Notes under the pieces: model-generated | The model's input: only the letters and a program-made list of their open reading frames with translations | Database searches by the model: none | What the model was told of the DNA's origin: nothing | Part shown: in pieces, positions 21,484-35,600 of the stretch | Layout: every line of letters starts with the position of its first letter | Numbering within the stretch: position 1 is the stretch's first letter | From: Chimonanthus salicifolius | Lineage: Eukaryota; Streptophyta; Magnoliopsida; Laurales; Calycanthaceae | Direction: 5' to 3' | NCBI GenBank assembly: GCA_013350335.1 | Contig: CM023539.1 | Coordinates: 39,232,631 to 39,296,630 of the forward strand | Length of the DNA: 64,000 bases | Made by a program: the position numbers and the translations under genes

Positions 21484-23698
21484 TAAAAAAAAGTAATAAG
21501 CAGTTTAGAGGGAATTGCGATTGTAATTCCTGATTTGAACGATGACAATACTTTTTTCAACTATGCATGTATTACCTTGTGCATTGATTTTTATTTGCAC
21601 TCATTGACATTATATTTATTATTTAAAAAGCAGAAAGACAACCATTGGAATTTTTTTAACCCAATCCTTTTTTGAATGACTGAAATTTTTGATGAATTTA
21701 AATTACTTAATTACTAGTAAAGCCCGTCGGATCAGTTGAAACTTGAAAGTAATTTTCCCTCTTTTTTTGTCCTCTTTTAACATTTATTTTTGGGGGTTTC
21801 ATGAACATGGCAACAAAAATTACTAATAATTTATCAACAATTATATATGTAAATTACATAAAACAAAGTATATTTTACTCAAACTTTAAATTACTTCATT
21901 TAATTCAGCAAACTTAACCTATGAATTTGATAAGTTGATAAGTGACCCACATCAATTAACTAATAAATTATCAATTACATAAATTACAAACTGTACATTT
22001 AAATTATAATATACTGCTGATTTCAAAGTATAGTGCAAAGAAATAGGTGTGTATTTGACAACTCTAGAAAATTAAAGATTCAATCTATGCATTTGACACA
22101 CAATTAGATTAGAAATAAATGAATTGATAGGGGCACTCTTTTATAGCAACGGACACTAAATTTGTCATTTTGTTCACTTGTTATGATTTAAATGGTGAAA
22201 AAGTACAACTTACTCTCTCGTTATAAAAAATATCGGTGTCTTTATCCATTCGAAAAAAGAAATATGTAAAAGAATAGAAAATTTTGAAAAATGAAGGTTT
22301 CTTATATAAGTTAATCTTCCTTTGCTAACTTGAATGTTTAATTAAAAATCCTAAACATTATTCTTAATCCTTTTTTCACTTCAACAATAATCAATCTCTC
22401 TATTCTCTAACCGTAGTTAAATGAGAAAAAAAACCTTAGAGAGTTGATATGATACTGATGTTTTATAAGAAGGTCCGTGTTTGTCAATTTTTAAAATTTT
22501 AATATAATTATATTTTCTCGAGGTTAAATTTTTTTGAAGAAATTAATTTCACAAGGAAATTTATCTTTGGATGCAATCCCTGCTATCTGATATATCATAA
22601 ACTCTGATATTGTATTGGGCTATGAAAACTTGATATTTATATTTTTTATAAAAATATTATTTTCACAAAAATAAATGAGATGTTGTCTCGCTAAGTGAGG
22701 AAAATTTATTTTTTTTTCTCATAAAATTTTGTCTCTCTCTCAATAAAAAATAAATTTCTTAAAAGAAGAAGAAATTTTCTTATATTCAATTTTTTTTAAT
22801 GAAGTGTAAGAATATTTTTTTTTTATAACAAGATTTTGTTTTGTAGGGAAAAAAAGATGGCTTTTTTTTTTCTTTTCTCTTGACCTATAAAATTCTCTTC
22901 GAACTCTTAGGTGATATTTAAACCCTATTTTTTTAAATAGTTGAATTCACTTCAATCTTCATTTTATTAAATATAGTTTAATTATTTTGAAAATCTTTTC
23001 AAAATTTAAATTCTCAATTTTTTTAATAATCTACGATTACCTTTAATAATTTCTAAAAGTTTTTAAATTTACTATGTTGAGTTGTCATGTTATTTTATTA
23101 TTTATAATTATAATTAGTGTGAACAAAATACTCTTAAAAAATATAATTATTACATTTCATATTTAATATCTTATATGTATTAGCATATATTATATTTTTA
23201 GGAAAATTATTATAATCAAACCTGATAGTGAGTTTGAACACAGTTCAACTCGATTGAATCCCGTTAAACTTAACCTTCCCTCAACGAATCAGTCTGTTTT
23301 CAAAACATTCCTCGTAAGGGTCGATTAAACCCTAGTACACACATTTCTCTCCATCGCGATCTCGAATTCTCGATGGAAAAGAAACCGGAAGTATGTTCGT
23401 TGATGATGCCAGTAGTATCGACGGTGGAAAGTTGAAAGTTAAGACGATTAAGATTCTGACAAGTGAATTTCTGATATTTCTTACTGATTTTCCTTTTTTT
23501 TTCTACAAAATCTGATAATACATTCTCAATTCCTGTATTCAAAGATTTAGGAACATTTTGCAACTGTTGTTGATTATGCCCCCCATTCCTATCTCACATT
23601 CTCAAAGCCCTGATGATCGAACAACAAAACCATAACACTTGCCACAGATCATAAGGTCTCTGCCTTCATTCTGAGAGAGAAAGAGAAGTCTTGCCACC
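21484..23698. other. AT-rich intergenic DNA and XPD 5' flank
   Basis: The stretch is long and strongly AT-rich, with poly(A)/poly(T) runs and no recognised gene. The last ~150 bp before 23699 (CTCTGCCTTCATTCTGAG AGAGAAAGAGAA) are likely XPD 5' UTR. Degenerate sequence near 23300-23563 is open on the minus strand but shows no recognisable protein. Confidence 0.5.
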
Positions 23699-26600
23699 AT
23701 GAAATTTGTGTTGGATGGGCTGACAGTCTACTTCCCATACGAACATATCTACCCAGAGCAGTATGCGTACATGTTGGAGCTCAAGCGAGCCTTGGATGCC
23801 AAAGGTCACTGCCTTCTAGAGATGCCCACCGGCACTGGTAAGACCATTGCTCTCCTCTCTCTCATTACCAGCTATGTCCTCTCCAACCCCTCCAACCCCC
23901 CTAAGCTCCTCTACTGCACCCGAACCGTCCACGAGATGGAAAAGACCCTCGCCGAGCTCCGCATCCTCTATGAATACCAGCTCCGCCACCTTGGCCCCTC
24001 TGCCCGCATCCTTGCTCTTGGCCTCAGCTCCCGCAAGAATCTCTGCATCAACCCCTCTGTTGTATCCTCTGCCAACCGTGACTCCGTTGACGCTGGTTGC
24101 CGGAAGCTCACTGCCAGTTGGGTACGTGCCCTTGCTGCCGAGAACCCGAATATTCCCACATGCCCCTTCTTTGAGAATTACGAACGCGCTGGCTCTGATA
24201 CCCTCCTCCCACCTGGTGTCTACACACTCCAAGACCTCCGGAGCTTTGGGAAGGAGAAGGGGTGGTGCCCGTATTTCTTGGCACGGCACATGATTCAGTT
24301 TGCGAATGTTGTTGTGTACAGCTACCAGTATTTGCTCGATCCAAAGGTTGCAGGTGTGATTTCAAAGGAGATGCAAAGGGAAACTGTGGTAGTGTTCGAT
24401 GAGGCACACAATATTGATAATGTCTGCATTGAGGCGCTCAGCGTGAGCGTCCGGCTCCAGACCCTTGAGGGTGCCACCAGGAATCTCAACAAGATCTCTC
24501 AGGAGATTGATCGGTATTGTTTTTGCCTCACTGATCGCTTGCATTTCTTTTCTTCTTTTGATTTGGCAATTGGATATTTCTCTCTGTTGCATTCTGATTG
24601 GTGCAGTAACAGATCTGACTCTTAGAGTCTATCCCCCTGTCTTGCCACATTAATCTATGTATTTGACATTCTTCTCCTTCTTTGCCACCTTCAACTTGCA
24701 GTATTTCCACTTTTTGTACCATGATTGTTTCTGTTCTTCTACTTATTTGGCTGAACTATCTTCAATGATATTCCCTCATCTTTTCTCCCTTTGATGTTTG
24801 GGACAACTTTTAGACTTCCTTTAATGCACTTATATCTAGTTTTATCTTTATTATCGCACCACATCCATCTTAACACATGATTCCATGTGATCGTGACTTC
24901 ATCTACTCGTGTTTTCTTCATTGCTCAATGTTCAGCTCCATACAGAATTACAGATCTAACTGTTGTCTTATGTTATGGTAATATTTTCATGGATTTCCAG
25001 CTATTACAGAAATGGCATTTTGACATCAGATCAGTCTTGTGTCTGCTGTATGTTATATTCTTGTTGCAGAAACCCCTTTTTAATGTGTGCTATTCGTGGC
25101 AATTGAATTTTTTTTATGCTTCCCTGCTTTTGTCTGAATCATATGTACTGGAACTGATAAGTTTTGGGCATTTTGCTTTTAAAGATTTTGCGAATATGAA
25201 TTACTTTTCTGGCTGTTGTTACTCGTTACTTTATGATGGAGTTTTCATGGTTATTCGTTTTTTAAAATGTGTAATATGGTAGGAAGGTTGAAGGCCACAG
25301 ATGCTGGTAGGCTGCGTGCAGAATACAGTCGGCTTGTTGAGGGTTTAGCACAAAGAGGGAACTTGCTTGGTATGTTATCTAGGTCTGAAATTCTCTTTAA
25401 TTTGGTGAATCACTGGGTACTGCACCTCAGTAATTGCCCATTCTGTTGAGGTTTACTTCTGTACTGTGGGGTCATTGTTGGTGACATAGTGTTGATTTAG
25501 TGGATTACACCATGATAGGCGATGCTTCTAATAACCTCAGATTCAAAGAACCTGAAGTGCATCTTTGGGGTTTTTTTTGGCCCTTTCTTGAAATTGTAAA
25601 ATGGCTCGTTGTTGGCTGTTGTTTTTTATCCATCTATCTGTATTGACTATCTGAGGCATTAAATTCTCTTTACTTCTAAGATTTTGGGGGCATCATCAAT
25701 CCTTGGTGAATCCCATGCAATAATATCTAGATCACTTAACTATGGGCCATTTACTACGGAATCTGCTCTGTTAAACTATTCACTTGCTGAAGAGAGGACC
25801 AATGAATCTTACTTCAGTTTTTCCCCCTTTGCATGTTTTCCTGTCTCTTGGTTTATTGCCCAATTGTAGCAACGGATAGTTGGCTCGCAAATCCTGCCTT
25901 GCCTGATGACATTTTGAAGGAAGCTGTGCCTGGAAATATTCGACGTGCAGAGCATTTCTTGTCTGTCTTACGAAGATTAGTGCAGTATTTGAAGGCGCGT
26001 TTGCAGACTGAAAATGTTGAGACCGAAGGAACTGTTGCATTTGTTGCTTCAGTATACGCTCAAGCTGGTATTGATCAGAAGATGCTGAAGTTCTGCTATG
26101 AGCGCCTTCACTCCCTCATGCTGACACTTGAAATTACCGATACAGATGAATATCTACATATTCAAACTGTTTGTGACTTTGCAACATTGGTTGGGACATA
26201 TAGTCAGGGATTTTCTATTATTATTGAACCTTTTGATGAGAGAATGCCACATATACCTGACCCAGTACTGCAGGTAGTGTTGTTGTTCTGATCTTTTGCT
26301 TTAATTTTTGAGGTTTAGTGCTTACAAGATCTAACAAGAAGCTCAATCAAGAGCAATGGTTCCTTTTCATTTGATAGTTTATGGCATGTGTGGGTGTGGG
26401 TGGGGGCACACATTATGGGTCGGGGCACACATTATGGGTGGTGGCAATAGGTTAGTTTGGATTGACCTGCTAGGGCAATGTTTACTGACTTGATCTCGAC
26501 CTACCCAATTATTTAGTGGGTTAGACATCCTGACCCATTAATAGCTGGGTCAACCCAATCCTACTTCAGCTTCTTTGAAATGAAAAGGAAATGTAAAATA

Positions 26601-29600
26601 TATGAGGGATCTTATTTATTATTATTAGTAGTATCATTATTATTATTATGTTCTGATATCGAACCATATTCGGTCAATCCTATAATGACCTTATTACTGA
26701 AAACCCAATTTGAAGCCAACTTCCCCACTGAATATGACCCAACTATTGATCAGTTTGATCATCCCAACCTGAACCGGGTTTCAATGAGTTGGTTTTCAGT
26801 CTTTTGGTAGTTTGGGTTTGGAATTACCAGTGTACATTGCACATTTATGTAATTTAGGTTTAAATTTGGAGGGATCCCATGATGAGAGGGGCTATATCCA
26901 AATCTCTCTTCAATGTCAACCATCGTAGCTGTTCAACTGGTGGCTTATGAATTTGAAATGGACATTTACAGCTCAACCATACAAATTTATTAACTGCACA
27001 AGTTGGACAGCTGGGATCATCAGATGAAGGACAACATAGGTATCTCCTTTCTTTGATAGGACACACATGGGTTACTTTGAATCATGGGGTTCTCTGTCTT
27101 ATTTTGTTTGATCATACAGGCCCTCTCATTTTATCCATCTTGTAACTTTGCTTGTTTTGGTGATCCAGCTTAGTTGTCATGATGCTTCTCTTGCAATAAA
27201 GCCAGTATTCCAACGGTTCCAGTCAGTTATTATAACATCTGGAACTCTAAGCCCGATTGATCTTTATCCTCGTCTTCTTAATTTCAATCCTGTCATCAGT
27301 CGAAGTTTTACAATGTCTTTGACAAGGGATTGCATATGCCCTATGGTTCTTACTCGAGGCAGGTACAAAGTCCAATCTATCAAATTGGTTTCTTGCTTAT
27401 AAAATTTATGAGTAAAATATTGATAATCTGTGTCTTATACAAACTCATCCATGTGGAAACTCTTCCAACCACTCACCTGGCCTACCACATGCATGCTGAC
27501 GCGGACCATCCAGACGGTATTATCCATTGGGTGGAGATGGGCCACAATTGGATGATTTGGATGACTAACCATATGCTTCGACTGGATAAATTTGGACTGC
27601 TGCACAATTAAATTGTTAGAATCTCCATATCTGAATCAGCTTTAGCTGTCAACTTTCTATAATTTAGATTGTTTGAATTTGCATGTGTTTGCACCATGCC
27701 TATGATGGTTTAATGGGTAGTTATGAAAATGCACGGGTAGTATTCTAAGCTTCTTTATCCAGGGTCAATTATCCAGAACATTTCATTTATGGGCTGTCCC
27801 ACCATGTGGGAAACAAGAAGAATTGATTTAAATTGTCTAGATTTTCATTGAATTCGATAGGATCTTTAATTTAACATGGCTAACTCTCTTAATCTCCCCA
27901 GCAGATGCATATCCTCAACTTAAATTCACTTCTGGACTTAAAAAGTATCTTTTAATAGAAAATTATCTGTGAAACTGTTAACCAACAAAATTTTGTCTCG
28001 TCTCTTTTCAATGTTTGACACTTTGACTTCATCCAGTTGCACAACTATTTCAAAATGTTTATTTGGTTAGATACTTATTTCAAATTATACATCTCTCTTT
28101 TCTGATCACCATTTTTATTTTTTATATCAGTGATCAACTTCCAGTAAGTACAAAATTTGATATGCGTAGTGATCCTGGTGTCGTGAGGAATTATGGAAGG
28201 CTTTTGCTTGAGATGGTGGCTGCTGTCCCAGATGGCATTGTTTGCTTCTTTGTCAGCTATTCATACATGGATGGAATTGTTAACAGTTGGAATGAAATGG
28301 GCATTTTACAGGTGATGAAATGCTGTTTTAAGTTCTGATGTAGAATTTCTTGTTTTAATACTCAGATCAATGACTGACACTTGTTTGTAATGTTCAAGTT
28401 ATCACTAGAAAATGATATTTATTAATTTCTGTATGAAGGGCCTCAATGCTTCCTTTTTTTTTTTTGAGCGGTAACAAAGAAAATTTCATTAATTAAAAAA
28501 GCAAGTACAAGAAGAATCAATACATCAAATGGAAATGGCCTAGAAGGGTTAGACCACAAGGAAAACATTACTGCTACAAAAGTAGAAAGTACAAAATGAT
28601 ATTATCAATTCATGTTCATGATTTGCCTTTTTTCATAGAAAGAACACCTTTGACAGTAGATTGTTTACTCCATGTTTAGCGAAGAAATCTGCAACTCCAT
28701 TTGCTGACCGATTCACTTGAACAAAAGATACATCCATTCCTAAAGATAAACCCTTAATTTCCTTGACCATAGAAATCAGTTTACAGAGGGGACACTTTAG
28801 CCCCTTGGCTCTTTTGATTGCATTTGCTGAGTTCCCCTCAATCACTAGCGGACCTTGTCCACAGTCTTTCCAAATGGTTAATGCTCTCCTGATATTGAAG
28901 AGTTCCACCTCATTCGAGTCTCTCAGCCCTACCGATTCCGTAAAGACCACTGACGTTTTACCCGTATTGCTCTCTACACTCTACCTATTCTTGCTGGCAC
29001 TGGCTTTCCCCGAGACCCTCCATCAACATTGAATTCCCTAACTTCTCCCCCAGGAAACACTTGGTTTCGATACCCTACTGGGACCACTCATACAACCCTC
29101 CCACAATGACAATAAGTCCAAACGTTTGAGCCCCTTGACTTCCTTCCCTGACAGAATCCATAAACATAAACTCCACTTAACCCTCTGAAATAGTTCGTCG
29201 ACTTTACAAGATTTTCCTTCAAAGATTCTAAAGTTTCTCTCCTTCCACAATGTCCACAAAACTGCCACTGGAACCGTGTTCCAAGCCTTCATCTTAGGTC
29301 TAAGTCCCGACAAAGATCATGATTCCAATACCCTTACACAAGTTCTCTCAAAGACCCAAGAGACATTGAATAGCTTCGCAAAATTTGACTACATGTATTT
29401 GGCAAAAGGGCAAGTGAAGAATGGGTGACCGACATCTTTCTCTGAGTGACCACACAGGGGGCAACTAAGACTCTCGTCTGTCCACAATAGGCCTATCCTT
29501 CTAAGGTTCGTTCTAGTTAGGATCTTACCCTTTAGTGCGCACCACACAAAAGTCTGGACCCTAGGAGGAGCTAGGCCGTTCCAAGCTAAGCCCAAAATAG

Positions 29601-32600
29601 CGTATGAATTATGTTGCTATTGAACGGATAATTCCATCATTGACTGAACCGAGTAAATACCCGATGAGTCCCCCGTCCAAACAAGTTCATCCTCATTTCC
29701 TAAGGACACTGGAAATTCTCCCAATCGAGCTACCAGATATACCCTACTTCCAATCTCGAAGGATCGCAACTCACGCCTAAAATTGAAAACCCAAGAGATG
29801 TGATTATCCTCAATCCTATAGCAATCATGTACTAGGAATGCTTCCTTGAATAATGTCCATATCATATTTCTGTTATGGATATATCTTCTTTTTTTTTTTT
29901 ATAACCGAGGGGAACCCCAAGCAACACCTTCATCATAATAAGCCCTCCTAAACCCCTCGGGAGGACGTCCTACACCCACACAGGATGCCCCCAGTTTACG
30001 CCGCTGGGACTCGAACTAGCGACCTTTCGCTTCCGGGGCGACAGGTAACCAATTGAGCTACCCAACGTTGGGTTGTTATGGATGAACTCATTTTTCTCTC
30101 TCTGTCACTATCTGAATTCCAGGACTCATCTCATTTAAATGTACTATCCTGACTGCAAATGGTATTAAAACTGTTTTCTTTAGTGAGAATGGGAATTGCT
30201 TTGGCTTTTGGTCAGGTATATTGAATTGTCTGATACAGAGAAGAATCTCCCCCCACCCCCAAAGCAATTTGGTCAGGTGTATTTAATTGTCTGATACAGA
30301 CAAGAATCTTCCCCCCAGTAGAATTTTTTTATCAAAATAAACAAGAGAAAGAAAAGAAGTTATGCTTTATATTACCAATCCTGAATACATAGAGCAAAAC
30401 CAAAATATCCATTTCCTCCCCTCACTGTTTAGGAAATTTTATTTCATTAATTCATAGAAGTTTTTTTTCCCCAATATCACCTTTGCCTATGAATTGATCA
30501 GCTACTCAATATGCTTTCCTGTATTGCAGGATGTAATGCAGCATAAGCTAGTTTTTATTGAAACTCAAGATGTTGTAGAAACTACTTTGGCTTTGGATAA
30601 CTACCGTAGGGCTTGTGATTGTGGGAGAGGAGCTGTTTTTTTCTCTGTTGCTAGGTATTTTTTCTTGCCCCTTCTTCAAAATATTGCTATATGAAACGAA
30701 TGGCTCAATATATAACATATTCTTTGTCTTAGTTTTCATTTTTTTTAATGCTTGTCAAGCAAAATATATATAATTTTTTTAGTGAAAATAAGGCCTATAA
30801 ATTGGAGCATAGAGAGAGATAGAGTTGGACTCAAACTCGGTATTTCGAGTTGATTTATCTTTATTTTTTTAGTGAAAATAAGGCCTATAAATTGGGGCAT
30901 AGGCCAAGCACTGTAAAAGGACCAATTGAGTTGAGTTATTTGAAGCTTTTAGCTTTGTTTGAGTCTCTCTAGTGAGGTGATTCTTATTTTGGTTCTTTGA
31001 ATTTAATTTGGGTTTGTGTTTTTAGAATTGAATTTAATTATTTGCATTTTAATTTTCGCATGATGAATTTAATTTCATGTCTTGCATTTTTCCATTCTTA
31101 ATTAAATTATAATTCTGCAACCAAATTGGTTCTCAGAAGGTTTAATGATTGTCCAATCAAATTAGTATCAGATTTAAGTTCCATGCATGCATATGATTAT
31201 TTAAATTGCATTTAATTGTGGATTTCAATTACTTGCGTTCATTGCATTCAGAATACAACTCTACGTTTGTTTTGCTTTCAATTGAACACCTAATTTCTTC
31301 TGTGAATTTTGACTTTAAAATTATGTGTGTAGATAGGGAGGCTTACACATGCCCCCAAGGATTAGTCAGGTGCTCTAAGAGGCCTGGACACGTTAGTCTT
31401 CACAAAAAAATTATCCTGTTGAAGTTAGTGCCATCTTTCTTTTCTCGAGAGTGACGAGAGGATTGAGAGTTGATTTTCTAGGGGTTTTTATCATTGAAAT
31501 CTTTGATTCGGATTGTAGAATTGGGATCTAAATCCTATCTTTAAGTTTTTCCTTCATCAGTCGGTATCAGTGCCGGATAAGTGAAAAGATAATCAACTTC
31601 ACCAGTTGGTTATCAAAGCTTATTTCCGTATTAAGATCTATGGGTAGAACATCATTCGTTTCAGTTGTGCACTGACTACTATCGGAAAGTAGTATTTTCT
31701 ATTCCTTTTGGAGACTGGATACTGTTGAAAGAGAAAAAGCCAACCTGATCAGGAGATCAGAGAATGGAAGAAGCAACTCAACAAAGTGGCTCATTAGTTA
31801 CTTGAGCTTCAGCAATAATTGAATGAATTGAGGGCTTCATGACATTGTAGATCTCGTTCTTCGAGAAAAGAAGAGAAAATTCATCGAGATTTAACAAGGA
31901 GTCAATTTTTAGTGAAGAAATTTTGAGTTCTCTTGCAAATGAAGTACAACTAGATCTACCTTTACCAGTGTATGATGATTACCTCAGTTGACAAACTTTG
32001 TGAACGACATGGTTCAACCAGTGACAACTCGAAGAATTGGCGTTTCGTCTCGGGGTCATAACAACGATCTCAATGTGAGGAGAAGACGAAGGAGATGGAC
32101 GAAAATGCCAATTTCCTTCTTGCTTGTGCTGCTTGACTGAATTTGAGGACAAGTTCTTTCTAACCAGGAGGGAATGAGGCCGACATCGAACTGGATCGAA
32201 GACGAGCAAGCCCAATTAGACCAAGTTGATGAATTGGCTCTCCAAATCTATGCTAGGATCGATGGAAGAAAAAGGGGACACTGGACCCAATCCAGTAGAC
32301 CCTGTTTACTCCCAAATCAAAGTCCATTTGCATCAATTTAGGATCCAGAGCCGTTTAACCCTTCTTAAACTCAAAAGCCCAATAAACCAAGCCCATTTAT
32401 TGCCTCATGGGTCCCACTTCGAATCCCACATCAGCAGGCACACCATTCCCATGGGTCCCAAATTCTAGCTTAGCAGTCTAAGAACAACAAGCATTCGTTA
32501 GCGTCCAAAACCGGATCGGAAGAGGGCCAACTTTGGCAACTCAGTGAGTCGGCCAACATGGATAGAGAAAGATGGCTGGGAACCGAGATTTCAGGCGGAA

Positions 32601-35600
32601 ATCTCTGTAGAGGACGAAGAAGGAAACCCAGGAATGACGCTGTCTGAGTTTTCAGTGCTGCCTAGCCGAGTGAAGAAGCAGGGAAGGAGAGAGAGAATCG
32701 GTGTTGCCAAACCCAAGTACGACAAGCGGACGGTCAGAAGCAGAGAATGGTAGAGATAGAATCGGCATTGCCAGGAAACCTGAGAAGACAAAAAAGCAAG
32801 AGGAGGAAGAAAAGGGCAAGCAGGAAATAGAGACTGTTTTCGACTGAGAGAAGAAAGAAGAACATAAAGGAAAGAAAAGAGAAGGAACCAACTCGATTTG
32901 GGCGAGAAAGAAGAAGAAAGAAAACACAGAAAAAAGGAAGACGAGAGAGTAGGGCTGCAACTCGGGTCGGGTTTTGGCCCGACCCGCATGACCCGACTCG
33001 AGAAATCATGCGGGTCGGGTTACAATGGTCGGGCTGTAGGGTCGGGTCGGGTTGAGAAAAGAAAAACCCGACCGAAATTCGGGTCGGGTTGGGTTGAACC
33101 TTTTAAATTTCAACCCGACCCGAGAAAACCCGACCCGAGAAGACCCGACCCGACCCGCCATAACTTAATATAAAAGCTGCCTTAGTCCCAAACCCTAGCA
33201 GCAGAACGGGAGAGAGAGGAAAAGAAAGGGAAAAAAATGGGTGAGTTCAAGGAAAAGGGTAAAACGGCACTGAGAAAGATGAAAAGAAAGGGGAGAGAGG
33301 AAAGTTTGGCAGAGCTACTTAATGGGTAGGTGGAATTCCATTCTCTTCTTAACGGGTCTCGGCGTCGGTACCGCCCGCCATGGCTGCCGGTAATTTCTGA
33401 TCTCTTGGAATCGCTTGCAATAGGAACTCAAAGTTTGAGAGAGGTTCATGAGCACATGGCGGACGAAGAGGAGAGAAAGGGCTCACGGATGGTGAAAAGT
33501 CAGACACTGCTTAGTTAGAGATCAGGTCTGGAGGGGCTCTTAGCGAACAGTAGGTGTGTTGCTGGGTTTTCTTTCCGGCAGACGAAGGAAATGGGCGAGA
33601 GGGAAATATGGCCTAGGTAGGGCTGTAACTCGGGTCGGGTTTCTCGGGTTAAGGGTCGGGTCGGGTTGGGTTAAGGGTATTACAATCTCGGGTCGGGTCG
33701 GGTTCACTATCTCGGGTTTTTTTTTCGAGTCGGGTCGGGTCGGGTTGAATATGGAGTGATTCGGGTTAGGGTTGGGTTTATTAAAACCCGGCCCGCCCGA
33801 CCCGAGTTGCAGCCCTACGAGAGAGAGAGGAAGAAAAAAATAAGAGAGAAAAGGAAGCCCAACTTCAGTGGGAGACGACAAAAAGCCAGAGAGAGACAGA
33901 GTCGGGCTCGGACTTGGTATTGTGAGTAGATTTTTTTTCTTTTTAATTTCTTTTTTAGTGAAAATAAGGCCTATAAATTGGGGCATAGGCCAAGCATTGT
34001 AAAAAGACTAGTTGAGTTGGGGGTTATTTGAAACTTTTAGCTTTGTTTGAGTCTCTCCAATGAGGTGAGTCCTGTTTTGGTTGTTTGAATTTAATTTGGG
34101 TTTGTGTTTTTAGAATTGAATTTAATTATTTGGGTTTTAATTTTTGCATGGTGAATTTAATTTCTTGTCTTGCATTGTCCCATTCTTAATTAAATTGCAA
34201 TTCCACAACCAAATTGGTTCTAAGAATGTTCGATGACTGTTAAATCGAATTAGTTTTTTTTTTTTTTTTCAAAATGGGAATCGAATTAGTATTGGATTTA
34301 AGTTTCATGAATGCATATGATTATTTAAATTGCATTTAATTGTGGATTTCAATTAATTGTGTAAATCATTGCATTTGGAATACAATTCTACATTCATTTT
34401 GCTTTCTATTGAACACCTAATTTCTTCGGTGGATTGTTGAAGTTAGTGCCATTTTTCTTTTCTTGAGAGTGATCAAGAGGATTGAGAGTTGATTTTCTTA
34501 GAGTTTCTATCATTGAAATCCTTGATTCAGATCTAAATCCTATCTTTAAGTTTTTCCTCCATCACTAGCTTAATGTTATTTTGCATGTAGCAATGTATTA
34601 GCATGCCTTTCCTTTTGGAATCTAACTGAAATATTGAAATATTTACCATTTCATTGTTTTGAATAATATTTAATATTGTTAATTTTACATTTTATTTTAT
34701 TTTAAAACAAATATCTACTTAAGCCTATTCTTATTTCATGCCAAACGCATAAATTCTGTATTTGTAATCTCATACTCGTACTCATGTAAGTTCGGTGGAT
34801 GGGATATTCCTCTTTACTTATTCCAGTATATTGGTCCTAAAACGTCTCTAAGTTTTGATCAGTGGTCCACATTCAAGTTCTCCAATCATTTATTAAGGAG
34901 TGGTCTGAAGCTTTTTTGATGTATTATTTCCTGGAGTTTCAATTGCAAATATTGCTTCATTTGTGAGGGTACCTCTTGTCCATTGATGAAGATGGCAGGA
35001 ATTAAATTTTTCTTAGAGTTTTCCAAGATTGGTTTCTTATATGAAAGAAACAAATTTCTTCATTGTGGCAAAAGACAAACTGTGTGTGTTAGGCAACTAG
35101 TTGAACTTTGTGTTGCATTTAAATCTTGTATAATGCAACAATTCTTGTAATTTATTTTGCTTATACTGCTCAAATGCATCTGTTCTTTATGGTTTTATAG
35201 TCTAAGTAGCAATGACTGATACCCCTTTTTTCACATTTTGTTTCAGTGTTTTATTCAAATTTATTTTAGTAAGCGTTAAGTGTGACATGCTGTGTGAAGG
35301 GTATTGACTGTATACTCACAATATAATAAGAACATTTTGAGAATGGAAGATAGAAAGGAATGACTTCATTTAACTGTATGAGACAGCCTTAGAATAAATA
35401 GGGTTGATTTTGAGTTTTCTAATAATTACTAGACAGGATTAATAATGAGAATAATCAAGTCCCACTGATTGCCTAACAGTTTTATTTCCAAGCATTCAAA
35501 CCGAGGCAATCTGACATGAACTAGTGGCTATTGACCTGAACACATAATCAAAGGCTTCAAGGCCTGTTTAAAAAGCTTTATTGTAAACTAGGTCACACCA

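Larger units (their letters stand above)
30774..34564 (+). mobile_element. Non-autonomous LTR retrotransposon (LARD-like) in XPD intron 6
   Basis: Two direct repeats of ~650-750 bp bound it: 30774-31559 and about 33890-34564. They share AGTGAAAATAAGGCCTATAA, GTCTCTC.A.TGAGGTGA and TTTAAGTTTTTCC..CATCA. GTCGGTATCAGTGCC follows the left LTR as a primer-binding site, giving plus orientation, and a purine-rich run precedes the right LTR (33823-33855). The internal ~2.3 kb has no recognisable gag or pol. A hAT-like element lies inside. The left LTR carries an extra 94 bp partial duplication of its 5' part. A target duplication could not be confirmed. Confidence 0.7.

Noticed and set aside
23816..24407. 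Long open frames on both strands overlapping the XPD first exon
   Set aside because: They lie in the GC-rich codons of XPD exon 1 and have no recognisable protein; the XPD frame explains the sequence.
29881..30073. Possible tRNA gene on the minus strand
   Set aside because: Only the A and B boxes are kept; there is no acceptor stem pairing, and a poly(A) tail and target duplication show a SINE.
32591..33009. Hydrophobic Ser/Leu-rich open frames on the minus strand
   Set aside because: They come from a purine-rich (GAAGAA/AGAGAG) tract in a retrotransposon and match no membrane protein.
33740..33790. Telomere-like GGGTTAGGGTTGGGTTTA
   Set aside because: It is part of the GGGTCGGG-rich arm of the hAT-like element, without regular TTTAGGG repeats.
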